64,000 bases of DNA, taken from IMG/VR virus record IMGVR_UViG_3300042868_003730, positions 83,922 to 147,921 of that record. One strand, written 5' to 3'. This DNA is from a virus. Within the stretch, counting starts at the first letter, position 1; every line of letters begins with the position of its first letter. Positions 53,775 to 61,418 of the stretch are shown piece after piece. Made by a program: the position numbers and the translations under genes. The notes beneath the pieces were generated by a model. The model was not told where the DNA came from and searched no databases. It saw only the letters and a list, made by a program, of their open reading frames with translations.

Positions 53775-53981
53775 ATGATCAATAAACTAACTATATTTCC
53801 TGTGCTTATGCGAGACGATTGGTTGTTTCGCATAAGCATAAGTGACAGCAGTAACATAATGCTTATTGTTCTTAATGTCAAGGATCCGAATATCTTTATG
53901 ATGCGTTACTTCTCTGATTCAGATGAAGCGATTGCATTTATTGATGAAGCAGCTGCGGGTAAGCATATAGATTATTTTTGA
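53775..53981 (+). CDS. Small hypothetical protein
   Basis: 68 residues starting 3 bases after the terminator hairpin. MINKLTIFPVLMRDDWLFRI, then SSNIMLIVLNVKDPNIFMMR and an acidic C-terminal helix. No recognised family and no clear ribosome site (the T-rich terminator tail precedes it). It ends just before the exonuclease gene. Confidence 0.5.
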   Translation: MINKLTIFPVLMRDDWLFRISISDSSNIMLIVLNVKDPNIFMMRYFSDSDEAIAFIDEAAAGKHIDYF

Positions 53982-53990
53982 GGATTTATT

Positions 53991-54569
53991 ATGTTCTGTT
54001 TAGATATCGAAACGCTCGCGGTTGAAAGCACCGCAGTAATTCTCTCTGTTGGTATGTCTTATGTTTCTAATACAGAACCAAAGAGCTACCAAGAAATTCT
54101 TGACAATTCAATTTTCGTTAAGTTGAATGCCAAAGAGCAAGTAGCGAATAATAGATTCGTTGACAAAGATACGGTTGCGTGGTGGAATAAGCAATGCGAC
54201 TTCGCAAAGGAACGCAACTATTACCCAAAGAAAACTGACTTCTCTGTTGCAGAGGGGATTACTGTTCTTCAGAAATGGGTAAATGAACGAGCAAAGAAAG
54301 ACGATCTCTGCTGGATTCGAGGTAGTCTTGACCAGATGTGCCTTGATTCGTTGTTTAAGTCAGTTGGCGCAGAACCTCTCTTTAGGTTTAATATGTATCG
54401 AGATGTTCGGACTGCAATTGATATTATGTATCCAGAGACATCGAAGAATGGGTATGTGGATGTTGACCCAGAACTATGCCTGGGGTTTGACCGAGATCAA
54501 GTCCTTAAGCACTCACCCGAACATGACACTTCATATGATCTGGCTATGATCCTATTCGGTAAGCAGTAA
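53991..54569 (+). CDS. dexA: DexA-like 3'-5' exonuclease (DEDDh fold)
   Basis: 192 residues (T4 DexA is 227), AGGATTTATT before the ATG. FCLDIETLAVESTAVILSVG gives the first acidic pair (Asp5, Glu7); DTVAWWNKQ, CWIRGSLDQMCLDSLF carries the middle acidic motif, and HDTSYDLAMIL near the C-terminus gives the H-x4-D motif. This is the Rv2179c/DexA-type exonuclease family acting on DNA or RNA ends. It is encoded directly upstream of the polymerase promoter. Confidence 0.75.
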   Translation: MFCLDIETLAVESTAVILSVGMSYVSNTEPKSYQEILDNSIFVKLNAKEQVANNRFVDKDTVAWWNKQCDFAKERNYYPKKTDFSVAEGITVLQKWVNERAKKDDLCWIRGSLDQMCLDSLFKSVGAEPLFRFNMYRDVRTAIDIMYPETSKNGYVDVDPELCLGFDRDQVLKHSPEHDTSYDLAMILFGKQ

Positions 54570-54575
54570 GTTTAT

Positions 54576-54604
54576 TTTACTTCTGACCCAACAGCAGGTA
54601 TACT
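54576..54604 (+). promoter_or_regulatory. Early/middle promoter upstream of gene 43
   Basis: TTTACT (54,576-54,581), 17 bases, TATACT (54,599-54,604), preceded by GTTTATT; it lies 35 bases upstream of the TTG start of the polymerase gene. Confidence 0.75.
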
Positions 54605-54638
54605 TGTACCTGCTGTAATTATTTTATGGAGAAGAATA

Positions 54639-57143
54639 TTGAATGATTCGTTTTATACGAACGTAGAGATCTTCGGTAATACCGTTATGACACGCGAAGT
54701 GATCAATGGTGTTCGCCAGAAGTCCAAAGAACAGTGGCAGCCGACGTTGTTTCTCAAAGACAACAACAATACTGAGAGTGTGTTCAAGAGTCTGTATGGC
54801 GATCCTGTGAAGGAAATCGTCGCAGGTAATATCCGTGAGACCAAGGACTTCATCAAGCAATATGATGGAGTGGATGGGTTCTCGATCTTTGGTCAGTTGA
54901 ACTTTACTCTGCAGTATCTCAACAATCGCTACCCACAGGCGATTACTCCAGATATGAATAATCTTTCTATCTGGTCAATTGACATTGAGACGCGCACAGG
55001 CGATGAGGGATTCCCTAAGCCAGAGACAGCGAACGAAGAAGTTGTTCTCATTACGCTGCAGAACGTAAAGACCAAAACCTGCTATACATTTGGCAAGGGT
55101 ACGTATATTGGTTATGCTGGCTATGATTCTAAATTCGTAAGTTGTGCCGATGAGTATTCACTGTTGAAGCAATTCCTGATGTTCTGGGAATTTTCTGACA
55201 TTGACATCATTACTGGCTGGAACATTGAGTTCTTCGACATTCCTTATCTGATCAATCGAATCAAGCGCATCCTGGGTGAAGATGCAATGAAGAAGATGAG
55301 TCCTTGGGGATTCGTCAGCGCAGAGATGCAGTCTTATCGTGGTAAAGAAGAAATGACTGTTGACATCAAGGGTATCGCTATCCTTGACTACTTGGCTCTG
55401 TACAAGAAGTTTACGTATACGAAGCAAGAGAGTTATTCTCTGAAGTATATCGCCGCTGAAGAACTAGGTCATACGAAGGTGGATCTTCCAGGTGACACTT
55501 TCAATGATAACATCGATCATCACTGGAATGACTTTGTTCATTACAACATCGTAGATACGCAGCTGGTAACTGAACTCGAGGATAAGTTGAAATTGCTTGA
55601 GTTGATCATTACGATGGCGTATCAGGCGAAGATCAACTTTACAGATGTGTTCAGTCCAGTAAAGATGTGGGATGCTCTGATTCATAATTCGCTGTTGCGC
55701 GAAAAGATCGTTGTGCCGCAGCGTGGGCATACTGGTAGTAGAAGCATCGATGGTGCTTATGTGAAGGAACCTCTCACTGGTAAGTACAACTGGATCGTCA
55801 GTCTTGATGCTACCTCGTTGTATCCAAGTATTATGATGTCATTGAATATCAGTCCTGAGACTTTCGCTGGTCGTACTGACATAAATATGGATTCTCTGCT
55901 AAAAGATTCAAGCATTACTTCTCCTTACGTTGACTCAGGTGCTGCTATTTCTCCTATCGGCGCAATGTTTACCAAAGAAAAGATTGGTATTCTTCCTCGA
56001 TTGATTAAGGAAATGATGGCAGCGAGAAAGACAGCAAAGAGTCAGATGCTTGGGCTTGAGTCCGAGTATGAGAAGTCAAAGGATGAGTCATTGCTTCCGA
56101 AGATCTCTGCTTTGAATAATCAACAGATGGCTGCGAAGATTGCATTGAATAGTCTTTACGGTGCTACGGCGAATGAAGGTTTCCGATTCTTTAATCCAGA
56201 TGTCGCTGAGTCAATTACTATCACTGGTCAATACATTCTCAAGAAGATTGAAGTTGCATTGGACATTGCTCTGAATAAGAAGTTCAATACTGGTGATCAT
56301 AAGTATCTTGTATATGTTGATACTGACTCTGTGTATGTGAATATGAAGCCAGTTGTTGATAAGTTCTTGGAAGGCAGACCAACATCAGATATCGTTCGTG
56401 CTCTAGAGAATGTAGCGAAGGATATTCTTCAGAATGAGATCAATAAGATTTGCGCTGAGGTAGCAGATACGCTTGGGTTCTTTGAAAACAAAATCCACTT
56501 CAAACTTGAAGCAGTTGGTGACACTGCTATCTGGTGCGCAAAGAAGAAGTATATTGTTCGCGTGCATTCTTCGGAAGGTGTTACTTATGCCAAGCCAAAG
56601 TTTAAGGTAATGGGTCTTGAGATGGTTCGTTCATCGACTCCTGCATTCATTCGTGGTAAGTTACGCGAGTCTCTTGTGCAGGTATTTGATGGTACAGAGA
56701 AGACCGTGCAGTTGTTTATTAGTGATGCACGTGAAGAGTTTAATAAACTTCCTATCTCTGCCATTGCCTTTCCTCGTACTGCCAATTCCATTGATGAATA
56801 TGCGGATAGTAATTCGATTTACAAGAAGGCAACTCCTATTCACGTAAGAGGTGTTCTGTTATATAATGAGATCGTAAAGAGGAAGAAACTTCAGAGCAAG
56901 TATCCTCTGATAAATGATGGCGACAAGATTAAGTTTATGTATCTGACGATGCCAAATCCACTGAAGGAAAATATCATTGCGATTCCTGCTGATGGAATTC
57001 TTCCTCCGGATCTTGGTTTGCATGAGTATGTTGATTATGAGATGCAATTCCAAAAGAGTTTCATCAATGCAATGGATATTGTTCTCCAGCCGATCGGTTG
57101 GACTTCTGAAGAAACAAGTTCCCTTGAGAGCTTCTTCGGATAA
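54639..57143 (+). CDS. 43: Replicative DNA polymerase gp43 (family B)
   Basis: 834 residues (T4 gp43 is 898). The TTG start (MNDSFYTNVEIFGN) follows TATGGAGAAG; the nearby ATG is out of frame and stops after seven codons. Exonuclease motifs: SIDIETRTGDEGFP (ExoI) and DIITGWNIEFFDIPYLI (ExoII), then YNIVDTQLVTEL (ExoIII). Polymerase motifs: SLDATSLYPSIMM (A), KIALNSLYGATANEGF (B) and YVDTDSVYVNM (C). The C-terminal tail ETSSLESFFG fits a clamp-binding peptide. It is somewhat shorter than T4 in the N-terminal and thumb regions. Confidence 0.97.
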   Translation: MNDSFYTNVEIFGNTVMTREVINGVRQKSKEQWQPTLFLKDNNNTESVFKSLYGDPVKEIVAGNIRETKDFIKQYDGVDGFSIFGQLNFTLQYLNNRYPQAITPDMNNLSIWSIDIETRTGDEGFPKPETANEEVVLITLQNVKTKTCYTFGKGTYIGYAGYDSKFVSCADEYSLLKQFLMFWEFSDIDIITGWNIEFFDIPYLINRIKRILGEDAMKKMSPWGFVSAEMQSYRGKEEMTVDIKGIAILDYLALYKKFTYTKQESYSLKYIAAEELGHTKVDLPGDTFNDNIDHHWNDFVHYNIVDTQLVTELEDKLKLLELIITMAYQAKINFTDVFSPVKMWDALIHNSLLREKIVVPQRGHTGSRSIDGAYVKEPLTGKYNWIVSLDATSLYPSIMMSLNISPETFAGRTDINMDSLLKDSSITSPYVDSGAAISPIGAMFTKEKIGILPRLIKEMMAARKTAKSQMLGLESEYEKSKDESLLPKISALNNQQMAAKIALNSLYGATANEGFRFFNPDVAESITITGQYILKKIEVALDIALNKKFNTGDHKYLVYVDTDSVYVNMKPVVDKFLEGRPTSDIVRALENVAKDILQNEINKICAEVADTLGFFENKIHFKLEAVGDTAIWCAKKKYIVRVHSSEGVTYAKPKFKVMGLEMVRSSTPAFIRGKLRESLVQVFDGTEKTVQLFISDAREEFNKLPISAIAFPRTANSIDEYADSNSIYKKATPIHVRGVLLYNEIVKRKKLQSKYPLINDGDKIKFMYLTMPNPLKENIIAIPADGILPPDLGLHEYVDYEMQFQKSFINAMDIVLQPIGWTSEETSSLESFFG

Positions 57144-57149
57144 TTTATT

Positions 57150-57177
57150 TTGTTTTACCCCTGATACCAAGTATACT
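57150..57177 (+). promoter_or_regulatory. Promoter upstream of uvsX
   Basis: TTGTTT (57,150-57,155), 16 bases, TATACT (57,172-57,177), preceded by AATTTATT. TATACTTGG matches the gene 55 promoter. The -35 is weak, so a middle-promoter activator is possible. Confidence 0.6.
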
Positions 57178-57203
57178 TGGTCATCTAATAAGGAGATATA
57201 CCT

Positions 57204-58262
57204 ATGAGTTTGCTTGAACGACTTCGCAAGAATTCAACTATTAAAGATACTGCTATTCTTTCTGATAGCAAGTATTTCACCAAGAAAGATATGATCTCTA
57301 CCTCAATCCCTGCAATGAATATCGCATTGTCAGGTGAGATTGATGGTGGATTTGTTCCTGGTCTTACTTTGTGGTGTGGACCATCAAAGCATTTTAAGTC
57401 CATGTTCTCATTGATTATGGCAAAGGCATATCTGGATAAGTATCCGGAGGCAGTGATGATCTTTTATGACTGTGAGTTCGGCACACCAGCTGCTTACTTT
57501 AAGTCACTGAACATTGATCAAGAACGCATTCTCCATGTTCCTATTATGAATATGGAAGAGTTTAAGTTTGATGTTATCAAGCAGCTTGAGGCATTGAATC
57601 GCGGAGACAAGGTTATCTTTGTTATTGATTCGCTTGGTAATATGTCATCGAAGAAAGAAATGGATGATGCCATTGAAGGTAAGTCTGTTGCGGATATGTC
57701 TCGTGCCAAGCAGATGAAGTCTATCTTCCGTATGATTACTCCATACCTGAATCGTCTGGATATTCCTATGGTTGCTGTCAATCACATCTATATGGAACAA
57801 GGTCTGTATCCAAAGGCAATCGTCTCTGGCGGTACAGGTGTTTACCTTTCAGCTGATAACATCTTTATCCTTGGTCGTCAACAAGAGAAGGAAGGTACTG
57901 AGACTATCGGATACAACTTCATTATCAATGTTGAGAAGTCCAGGTATGTTCGTGAGAAGTCAAAGATTCCTATTGAAGTGAAGTTCGAGGGTGGCGTCTC
58001 TACTTGGTCTGGTCTGCTTGATATTGCTCTTGAGTCTGGTCATGTTATCAAACCTTCAATGGGTTGGTACTCCAGAGTCAATAAAGAGACTGGAGAGATT
58101 GAAGATAAGAAGTGGCGTGCAAAGGACACTGACTCCAAGTTGTTCTGGCAGTCGATTATCTACTCGGCTTCATTCCAGGAATACATCAAGAACTCATATC
58201 AAGTATCCAATGGTGACATTATCACTGATGAAGATATTGACGCAGAACTAGAGGAAGTTTAA
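57204..58262 (+). CDS. uvsX: RecA-like recombinase UvsX
   Basis: 352 residues (T4 UvsX is 391), AAGGAGATATACCT before the ATG. Walker A is WCGPSKHFKSMFSL (residues 57-70) with the T4-type GPSK-x-FKS signature; VIFVIDSLGNMSSKKE (Walker B), MVAVNHIYMEQG (L2 region) and SGGTGVYLSADNIFILG follow. It drives strand exchange for recombination-dependent replication with UvsY. Its stop overlaps the 2OG oxygenase ATG by one base. Confidence 0.95.
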   Translation: MSLLERLRKNSTIKDTAILSDSKYFTKKDMISTSIPAMNIALSGEIDGGFVPGLTLWCGPSKHFKSMFSLIMAKAYLDKYPEAVMIFYDCEFGTPAAYFKSLNIDQERILHVPIMNMEEFKFDVIKQLEALNRGDKVIFVIDSLGNMSSKKEMDDAIEGKSVADMSRAKQMKSIFRMITPYLNRLDIPMVAVNHIYMEQGLYPKAIVSGGTGVYLSADNIFILGRQQEKEGTETIGYNFIINVEKSRYVREKSKIPIEVKFEGGVSTWSGLLDIALESGHVIKPSMGWYSRVNKETGEIEDKKWRAKDTDSKLFWQSIIYSASFQEYIKNSYQVSNGDIITDEDIDAELEEV

Positions 58263-58792
58263 TGATTAACATTCGAATTATCGAAAGAGGTATCAATGTC
58301 AAGCCACTGCTGGATGAGGTTCTTTCTCTTCCTCCAGAGACTTGGGTCTCTCATGCAAAAGATACAACGCATAAGATAATCCCTATGACTGTTCCTGTCA
58401 TTTATGAGGGACAAGATACTTCTATCCTTGATTCGAGTGAGACAATCAATACTCCTAATTATTTTAAGTGTCCGAAGATTTTGAATTGGATGCGGCGCAG
58501 GAATTTCTATTACCATACCTGGGCAGGAATCTATAAACTTCCACCAGGTGGTATGGTTCCACCACACAAAGATGATAGCGGTGATTACTACATTGATAAG
58601 ATGCGTTATCATCTTTGCCTTCAAGGTAAGTACCTTTACAAAGTAGAAGGCGATCCAGTTTATACAATTACACCAGGAACTCTTTTCTGGTTTGACTTAC
58701 AGACAACACATAGTGCTGAGTGTATTAGTGATGATGACAGAATTACTTTGTTGTTCGATCTACCTAGACCAGATACCCTTGTTAATCCATAA
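58262..58792 (+). CDS. 2OG-Fe(II) oxygenase (Asp/Asn beta-hydroxylase-like)
   Basis: 176 residues. LPPGGMVPPHKDDSGDYYIDK gives the HxD pair (His102, Asp104); RYHLCLQGKY is the family's RxHL.L strand; the distal ligand is His150 in DLQTTHSAECISDDDR, and Arg160 is the likely 2-oxoglutarate-binding residue. This double-stranded beta-helix type is common in T4-like cyanophages, with unknown substrates (proteins or nucleic acids). It is translationally coupled to uvsX, hinting at a DNA metabolism role. Confidence 0.8.
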   Translation: MINIRIIERGINVKPLLDEVLSLPPETWVSHAKDTTHKIIPMTVPVIYEGQDTSILDSSETINTPNYFKCPKILNWMRRRNFYYHTWAGIYKLPPGGMVPPHKDDSGDYYIDKMRYHLCLQGKYLYKVEGDPVYTITPGTLFWFDLQTTHSAECISDDDRITLLFDLPRPDTLVNP

Positions 58793-58803
58793 GAGAGGTG
58801 AAT

Positions 58804-59088
58804 ATGATTTTAGATCAAATTGAATTAGTACAGGATGCAGAACCAGACAAGATTAGACCGATTAGAATTATCGAAGGTGAATTTGAAGGTTTGGTAGTTA
58901 GGTTTGGGCGCGCATGGTTTCCAGAAACTGGGGAAAATAATCTTTCCTTTGAGATTGACATACTTGAGGGTACAATTGAGTCTGAGCAGGAACCTCGTTT
59001 ACACGATTTCCTTGGCCAGATCTTAATGGCATTTATCCAAGAAGAAATGAAACGCGAAGAAAGAAACAATGACAAATCTGAGAATTGA
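58804..59088 (+). CDS. Small hypothetical protein upstream of gene 41
   Basis: 94 residues, GAGAGGTGAAT before the ATG (a GTG six bases upstream is less likely). The N-terminal half is beta-rich (IRIIEGEFEGLVVRFGRAWFP), then SFEIDILEGTIES, and the C-terminal part is a charged helix. It overlaps gene 41 by 20 bases. In T4-like aquatic phages similar small proteins occur between uvsX and 41; no function is known. Confidence 0.55.
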   Translation: MILDQIELVQDAEPDKIRPIRIIEGEFEGLVVRFGRAWFPETGENNLSFEIDILEGTIESEQEPRLHDFLGQILMAFIQEEMKREERNNDKSEN

Positions 59089-60493
59089 AGAAACGATTCT
59101 ATCCAATTTATTGATTGATGAGGAATACTCACGTAAGGCTACGCCATTCCTCGATGCTGATTACTTTGCCGAAAAGGCAGAAAAGACTTTACTCATGGAG
59201 ATCAATGGATTCTTCATGAAGTATAACAAGTTGCCTACGAAAGAAATTATTCGTGTGCAACTTGCGCAGAGAACTGATCTGACTGATACTGATCTCAAGA
59301 ATGCCATTGAGATCGTTGATAACTTTACTGATGAGAAACCAACCAGTAAAGAGTGGCTGTTGGAACAGACTGAGAAGTTCTGTAAGGAAAAGAGTGTATA
59401 CAATGCTATCCTTCGCTCTATCAAGATTATTGATGGTAAGGATAAGGAACTGAACAAAGAAGGTATTCCGAAGATTCTTCAGGATGCTTTGGCTATTTCA
59501 TTCGATACTGCAGTTGGTCACTCATACCTTGAAGATGCAACTGCTCGTTATGAGTTCTATACTCGTAAGGAAGAAAAGGTCGCATTCGATCTGGAGATCC
59601 TTAACGATATCACCAAGGGTGGTCTGGCAAAGAAAACGCTGACTCTGTTGGCTGCTCAATCTGGTGGTGGTAAGAGTCTCGTTATGAGTCACTTCGCCGC
59701 TGCTGCTCTTCGTCAGGGTAAGAATGTTCTTTACATTACTCTGGAAATGTCCGAGGAAAGAATCGCTGAACGTATTGATGCAAACCTACTTGGTATTGAC
59801 ATTGATAAACTGGCTGATCTTTCCAAGGAAGAATTCGTCCAGAAGATTGCTACGATTAGTAAAAAGACTCAGGGCAAGCTGATCGTCAAGGAATATCCAA
59901 CTGGCTCGGCTCATTCGGGTCACTTCCGTGGGTTGCTTGAAGAGTTGAAGATCAAGAAAGACTTTAAGCCTGACTTCCTGATCGTGGATTATCTTGGTAT
60001 CTGTGCGTCCTCGCGTATGAAGATGGGTGGTAGTGTTAACAGTTATTCCTATATAAAGAGCATTGCTGAAGAGCTGCGTAGTCTGGCAGTTGAGTATGAT
60101 GTTCCATTGATCAGTGCTACTCAGGTCAATCGTAATGGCTTTGATAACTCGGATATTGAACTTACAGATACTTCTGAGTCAATGGGTCTGGTCCATACTG
60201 CGGACTTGATGCTTGCTTTGATTCGTACTGAGGAACTGGATGAGATCAATCAAATCCTGATCAAGCAGCTGAAGAATCGTTATGCTGATACTGCAATCAA
60301 TAAACGATTCGTCGTTGGTATCAATCGTTCCAGGATGAAGTTGTTTGATCTTGAGAAGTCTGCCCAGACATCTATTGCTACTGGCTCATCCTTTAGTCCG
60401 AAGGGTAAGATGAAGAAAGTTGAGGAGCCAGACGTTCCTCTGTATGATCGTTCGAAGCCAAGACCTACGGACTTCGGTGGGTTCAAATTCTAA
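59069..60493 (+). CDS. 41: Replicative helicase gp41 (DnaB-like)
   Basis: 474 residues (T4 gp41 is 475). N-terminal RIEETILSNLLIDEEYSRKA; Walker A LLAAQSGGGKSLVMSH (about residues 193-205); LYITLEMSEERIAERIDAN; Walker B DFLIVDYLGI; and C-terminal TQVNRNGFDNSD with SMGLVHTADLMLALIR. It unwinds DNA at the fork and partners with the primase (gene 61, not in this window). It starts inside the preceding small gene and is the last protein gene before the RNA region. Confidence 0.94.
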   Translation: MTNLRIEETILSNLLIDEEYSRKATPFLDADYFAEKAEKTLLMEINGFFMKYNKLPTKEIIRVQLAQRTDLTDTDLKNAIEIVDNFTDEKPTSKEWLLEQTEKFCKEKSVYNAILRSIKIIDGKDKELNKEGIPKILQDALAISFDTAVGHSYLEDATARYEFYTRKEEKVAFDLEILNDITKGGLAKKTLTLLAAQSGGGKSLVMSHFAAAALRQGKNVLYITLEMSEERIAERIDANLLGIDIDKLADLSKEEFVQKIATISKKTQGKLIVKEYPTGSAHSGHFRGLLEELKIKKDFKPDFLIVDYLGICASSRMKMGGSVNSYSYIKSIAEELRSLAVEYDVPLISATQVNRNGFDNSDIELTDTSESMGLVHTADLMLALIRTEELDEINQILIKQLKNRYADTAINKRFVVGINRSRMKLFDLEKSAQTSIATGSSFSPKGKMKKVEEPDVPLYDRSKPRPTDFGGFKF

Positions 60494-60533
60494 AATATAT
60501 TTCAATTTCCCTGAAAAAACTCGTGCAATTACT

Positions 60534-60540
60534 CTAAATA
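60534..60540 (+). promoter_or_regulatory. Late promoter element CTAAATA before a noncoding unit
   Basis: CTAAATA in the gap after gene 41. No gene with a ribosome site follows closely; instead a structured stretch ends at a strong terminator at 60,661. Confidence 0.5.
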
Positions 60541-60546
60541 GATGAT

Positions 60547-60690
60547 GACCAAGAATTTACCAAAACCCTATTATGTAAGCGAAATTCTCGCTGGTGGAGC
60601 AACACACGAGAATGATGCGACGAAATTTGGTGCCATGTAGGGTTGGCTCTGATTAAAAACAAAACCCTACTTCGGTAGGGTTTTGTCATT
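60547..60690 (+). ncRNA. Candidate late small RNA with terminator
   Basis: From the expected start after the late element to the terminator is about 145 nt. AACCCTAT (about 60,564) can pair with the GTAGGGTT segment at 60,637-60,644, enclosing ATTCTCG...GAGAAT (7-nt stem). The same GTAGGGTT can also pair perfectly with AACCCTAC at 60,663-60,670, the 5' arm of the terminator, so alternative folds compete. A 32-codon ORF (60,542-60,640) overlaps it but would begin upstream of the predicted transcript start. No match to a known RNA family is claimed. Confidence 0.4.
60661..60690 (+). terminator. Strong rho-independent terminator
   Basis: AAAACCCTAC - TTCG - GTAGGGTTTT, perfect 10-bp stem with TTCG loop and T-rich tail, ending the helicase/RNA unit and insulating it from the downstream early promoters. 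Confidence 0.92.
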
Positions 60691-60698
60691 TTGGGGAT

Positions 60699-60727
60699 TT
60701 TACTTTTATTCAAGTCTCAGGTATAAT
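60699..60727 (+). promoter_or_regulatory. Strong early promoter of the tRNA/RNA cluster (distal)
   Basis: TTTACT (60,699-60,704), 17 bases, TATAAT (60,722-60,727). It matches the TTTTATTCAA...AGGTATAAT consensus of the early promoters at 45,526 and 47,657. Confidence 0.85.
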
Positions 60728-60781
60728 TTCTTTATGGGTTGAGTGAGGTAGGCGGTTCTGGTTAGTTTAGGTTTGAATCGC

Positions 60782-60810
60782 TTTACTTTTATTCAACTTA
60801 GCGGTATAAT
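60782..60810 (+). promoter_or_regulatory. Strong early promoter of the tRNA/RNA cluster (proximal)
   Basis: TTTACT (60,782-60,787), 17 bases, TATAAT (60,805-60,810). The two tandem promoters read into the RNA array. The leader after it (60,817-60,842) can form ATCGG...CCGAT. Confidence 0.85.
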
Positions 60811-60866
60811 ATCTTTATCGGTTAGTTGTTGAACTTGCCGATTACTCTTTAAAAATTTGTTGTTTT

Positions 60867-60894
60867 ATGGTTCCAGGGTTCTCCCTGGTGCCAT
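60867..60894 (+). other. Leader hairpin before the RNA array
   Basis: ATGGTTCCAGGG - TTCT - CCCTGGTGCCAT: an 11-12 bp hairpin with a CCAGGG/CCCTGG core. No T-run follows, so it is not an obvious terminator. It may be a processing signal; its 3' arm overlaps the closing helix of the next element, so the two compete. Confidence 0.5.
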
Positions 60895-60984
60895 ATTGAA
60901 ATGCATTAGAAAACATAGATGCCTGTGGGTGAGAATCCTAGGCTGGGGTGCCTTCACCATATCCCGTAGTGCATTTCAATATGG
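60891..60984 (+). ncRNA. Stem-closed structured RNA element 1
   Basis: 94 nt closed by a perfect 15-bp helix (CCATATTGAAATGCA at 60,891-60,905 with its reverse complement at 60,970-60,984), extendable to about 18 bp. Inside, GGTGA/TCACC with a nested AGGC/GCCT stem is possible. The closing helix sequence is shared with the elements at 61,233 and 61,419, while the interiors differ. No tRNA features (no T-loop, no CCA). Comparable in position to the stable species 1/2 RNAs in T4's tRNA cluster, but no sequence relation is claimed. Confidence 0.55.
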
Positions 60985-60988
60985 TGAC

Positions 60989-61070
60989 ATCATAGTGAAG
61001 CATAGCACTTCACTGATAAGGAAGTCTGGTCGGCTGTATTCAACTGGCTAGTGCTATGCTTCACTATGAT
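60989..61070 (+). ncRNA. Stem-closed structured RNA element 2
   Basis: 82 nt closed by a perfect 20-bp helix (60,989-61,008 with 61,051-61,070; core GTGAAGCATAGCAC/GTGCTATGCTTCAC) around a 42-nt interior. It lies four bases after element 1 and four bases before tRNA-Glu. A long uninterrupted helix such as this would be a good RNase III substrate. Confidence 0.55.
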
Positions 61071-61074
61071 ATTT

Positions 61075-61149
61075 GCTCGATTCGTCTATTGGTTAGGACT
61101 CCAGGTTTTCATCCTGGCAAGAGGAGTTCGACTCTCCTATCGAGTACCA
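61075..61149 (+). tRNA. tRNA-Glu (UUC)
   Basis: 75 nt with encoded CCA. Acceptor GCTCGAT/ATCGAGT (first pair G-U), anticodon stem CCAGG/CCTGG with loop TTTTCAT, anticodon TTC, T-arm GAGGAGTTCGACTCTCC. Its 3' ACCA overlaps the beginning of the closing helix of element 3, so tRNA maturation and that helix may compete. Confidence 0.9.
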
Positions 61150-61233
61150 TAATAAGTGTGTGATAAGACGGTGCGTGATTGCCAGTATCGTAACTTCGAG
61201 AGCTCGTCGGTCGAGGGCACACTTATTATGGTA
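61145..61233 (+). ncRNA. Stem-closed structured RNA element 3
   Basis: Closed by a perfect 16-bp helix (TACCATAATAAGTGTG at 61,145-61,160 with 61,218-61,233) around 57 nt. Inner pairing CTTCGA/TCGAGG or CTCG-TCGGT-CGAG is possible. The helix ends share TACCAT with the neighbouring tRNA-Glu 3' end and element 4; trimmed of these it is still a 12-bp stem. Confidence 0.5.
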
Positions 61234-61329
61234 CCATATTGAAGCGCATTACGACTGACCAACTTCGGGTGTGGTTAGTTCCAGAAATAGGTCGTAATTG
61301 ATTTTACGGGCAGTGTGTTTCAATATGGT
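61233..61329 (+). ncRNA. Stem-closed structured RNA element 4
   Basis: 97 nt closed by a 16-bp helix (ACCATATTGAAGCGCA at 61,233-61,248 with TGTGTTTCAATATGGT at 61,314-61,329) in which two positions differ from element 1 but remain G-U pairs. An inner perfect 7-bp stem TTACGAC/GTCGTAA (61,249-61,255 with 61,291-61,297) stacks directly on it, enclosing an ACCA/TGGT hairpin. Same closing-helix family as elements 1 and 5. Confidence 0.55.
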
Positions 61330-61418
61330 GTGTTTCCAGTTTCACCAATCTCTCAGTTAAAAGCTGTTGATGAGTAAAGGGTGCGAGAAAATCAAATCCT
61401 TCTGGGCAGAACATGCCG
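61330..61418 (+). other. Spacer between RNA elements 4 and 5
   Basis: 89 bases with no tRNA and no ORF of note. Weak pairing is possible (CACC...GGGTG, CCAG...CTGG), so it may hold another element with a less regular closing stem, but I cannot support a defined fold. Confidence 0.3.

Noticed and set aside
60542-60640. A 32-codon ORF after gene 41
   Set aside because: Its ATG lies at or before the expected late transcript start, there is no ribosome site, and the region has RNA-like pairing. Kept only as an alternative to the small RNA.
60857-61051. A 64-codon ORF in the RNA array
   Set aside because: It runs across the closing helices of elements 1 and 2, with no ribosome site and no recognisable protein pattern.
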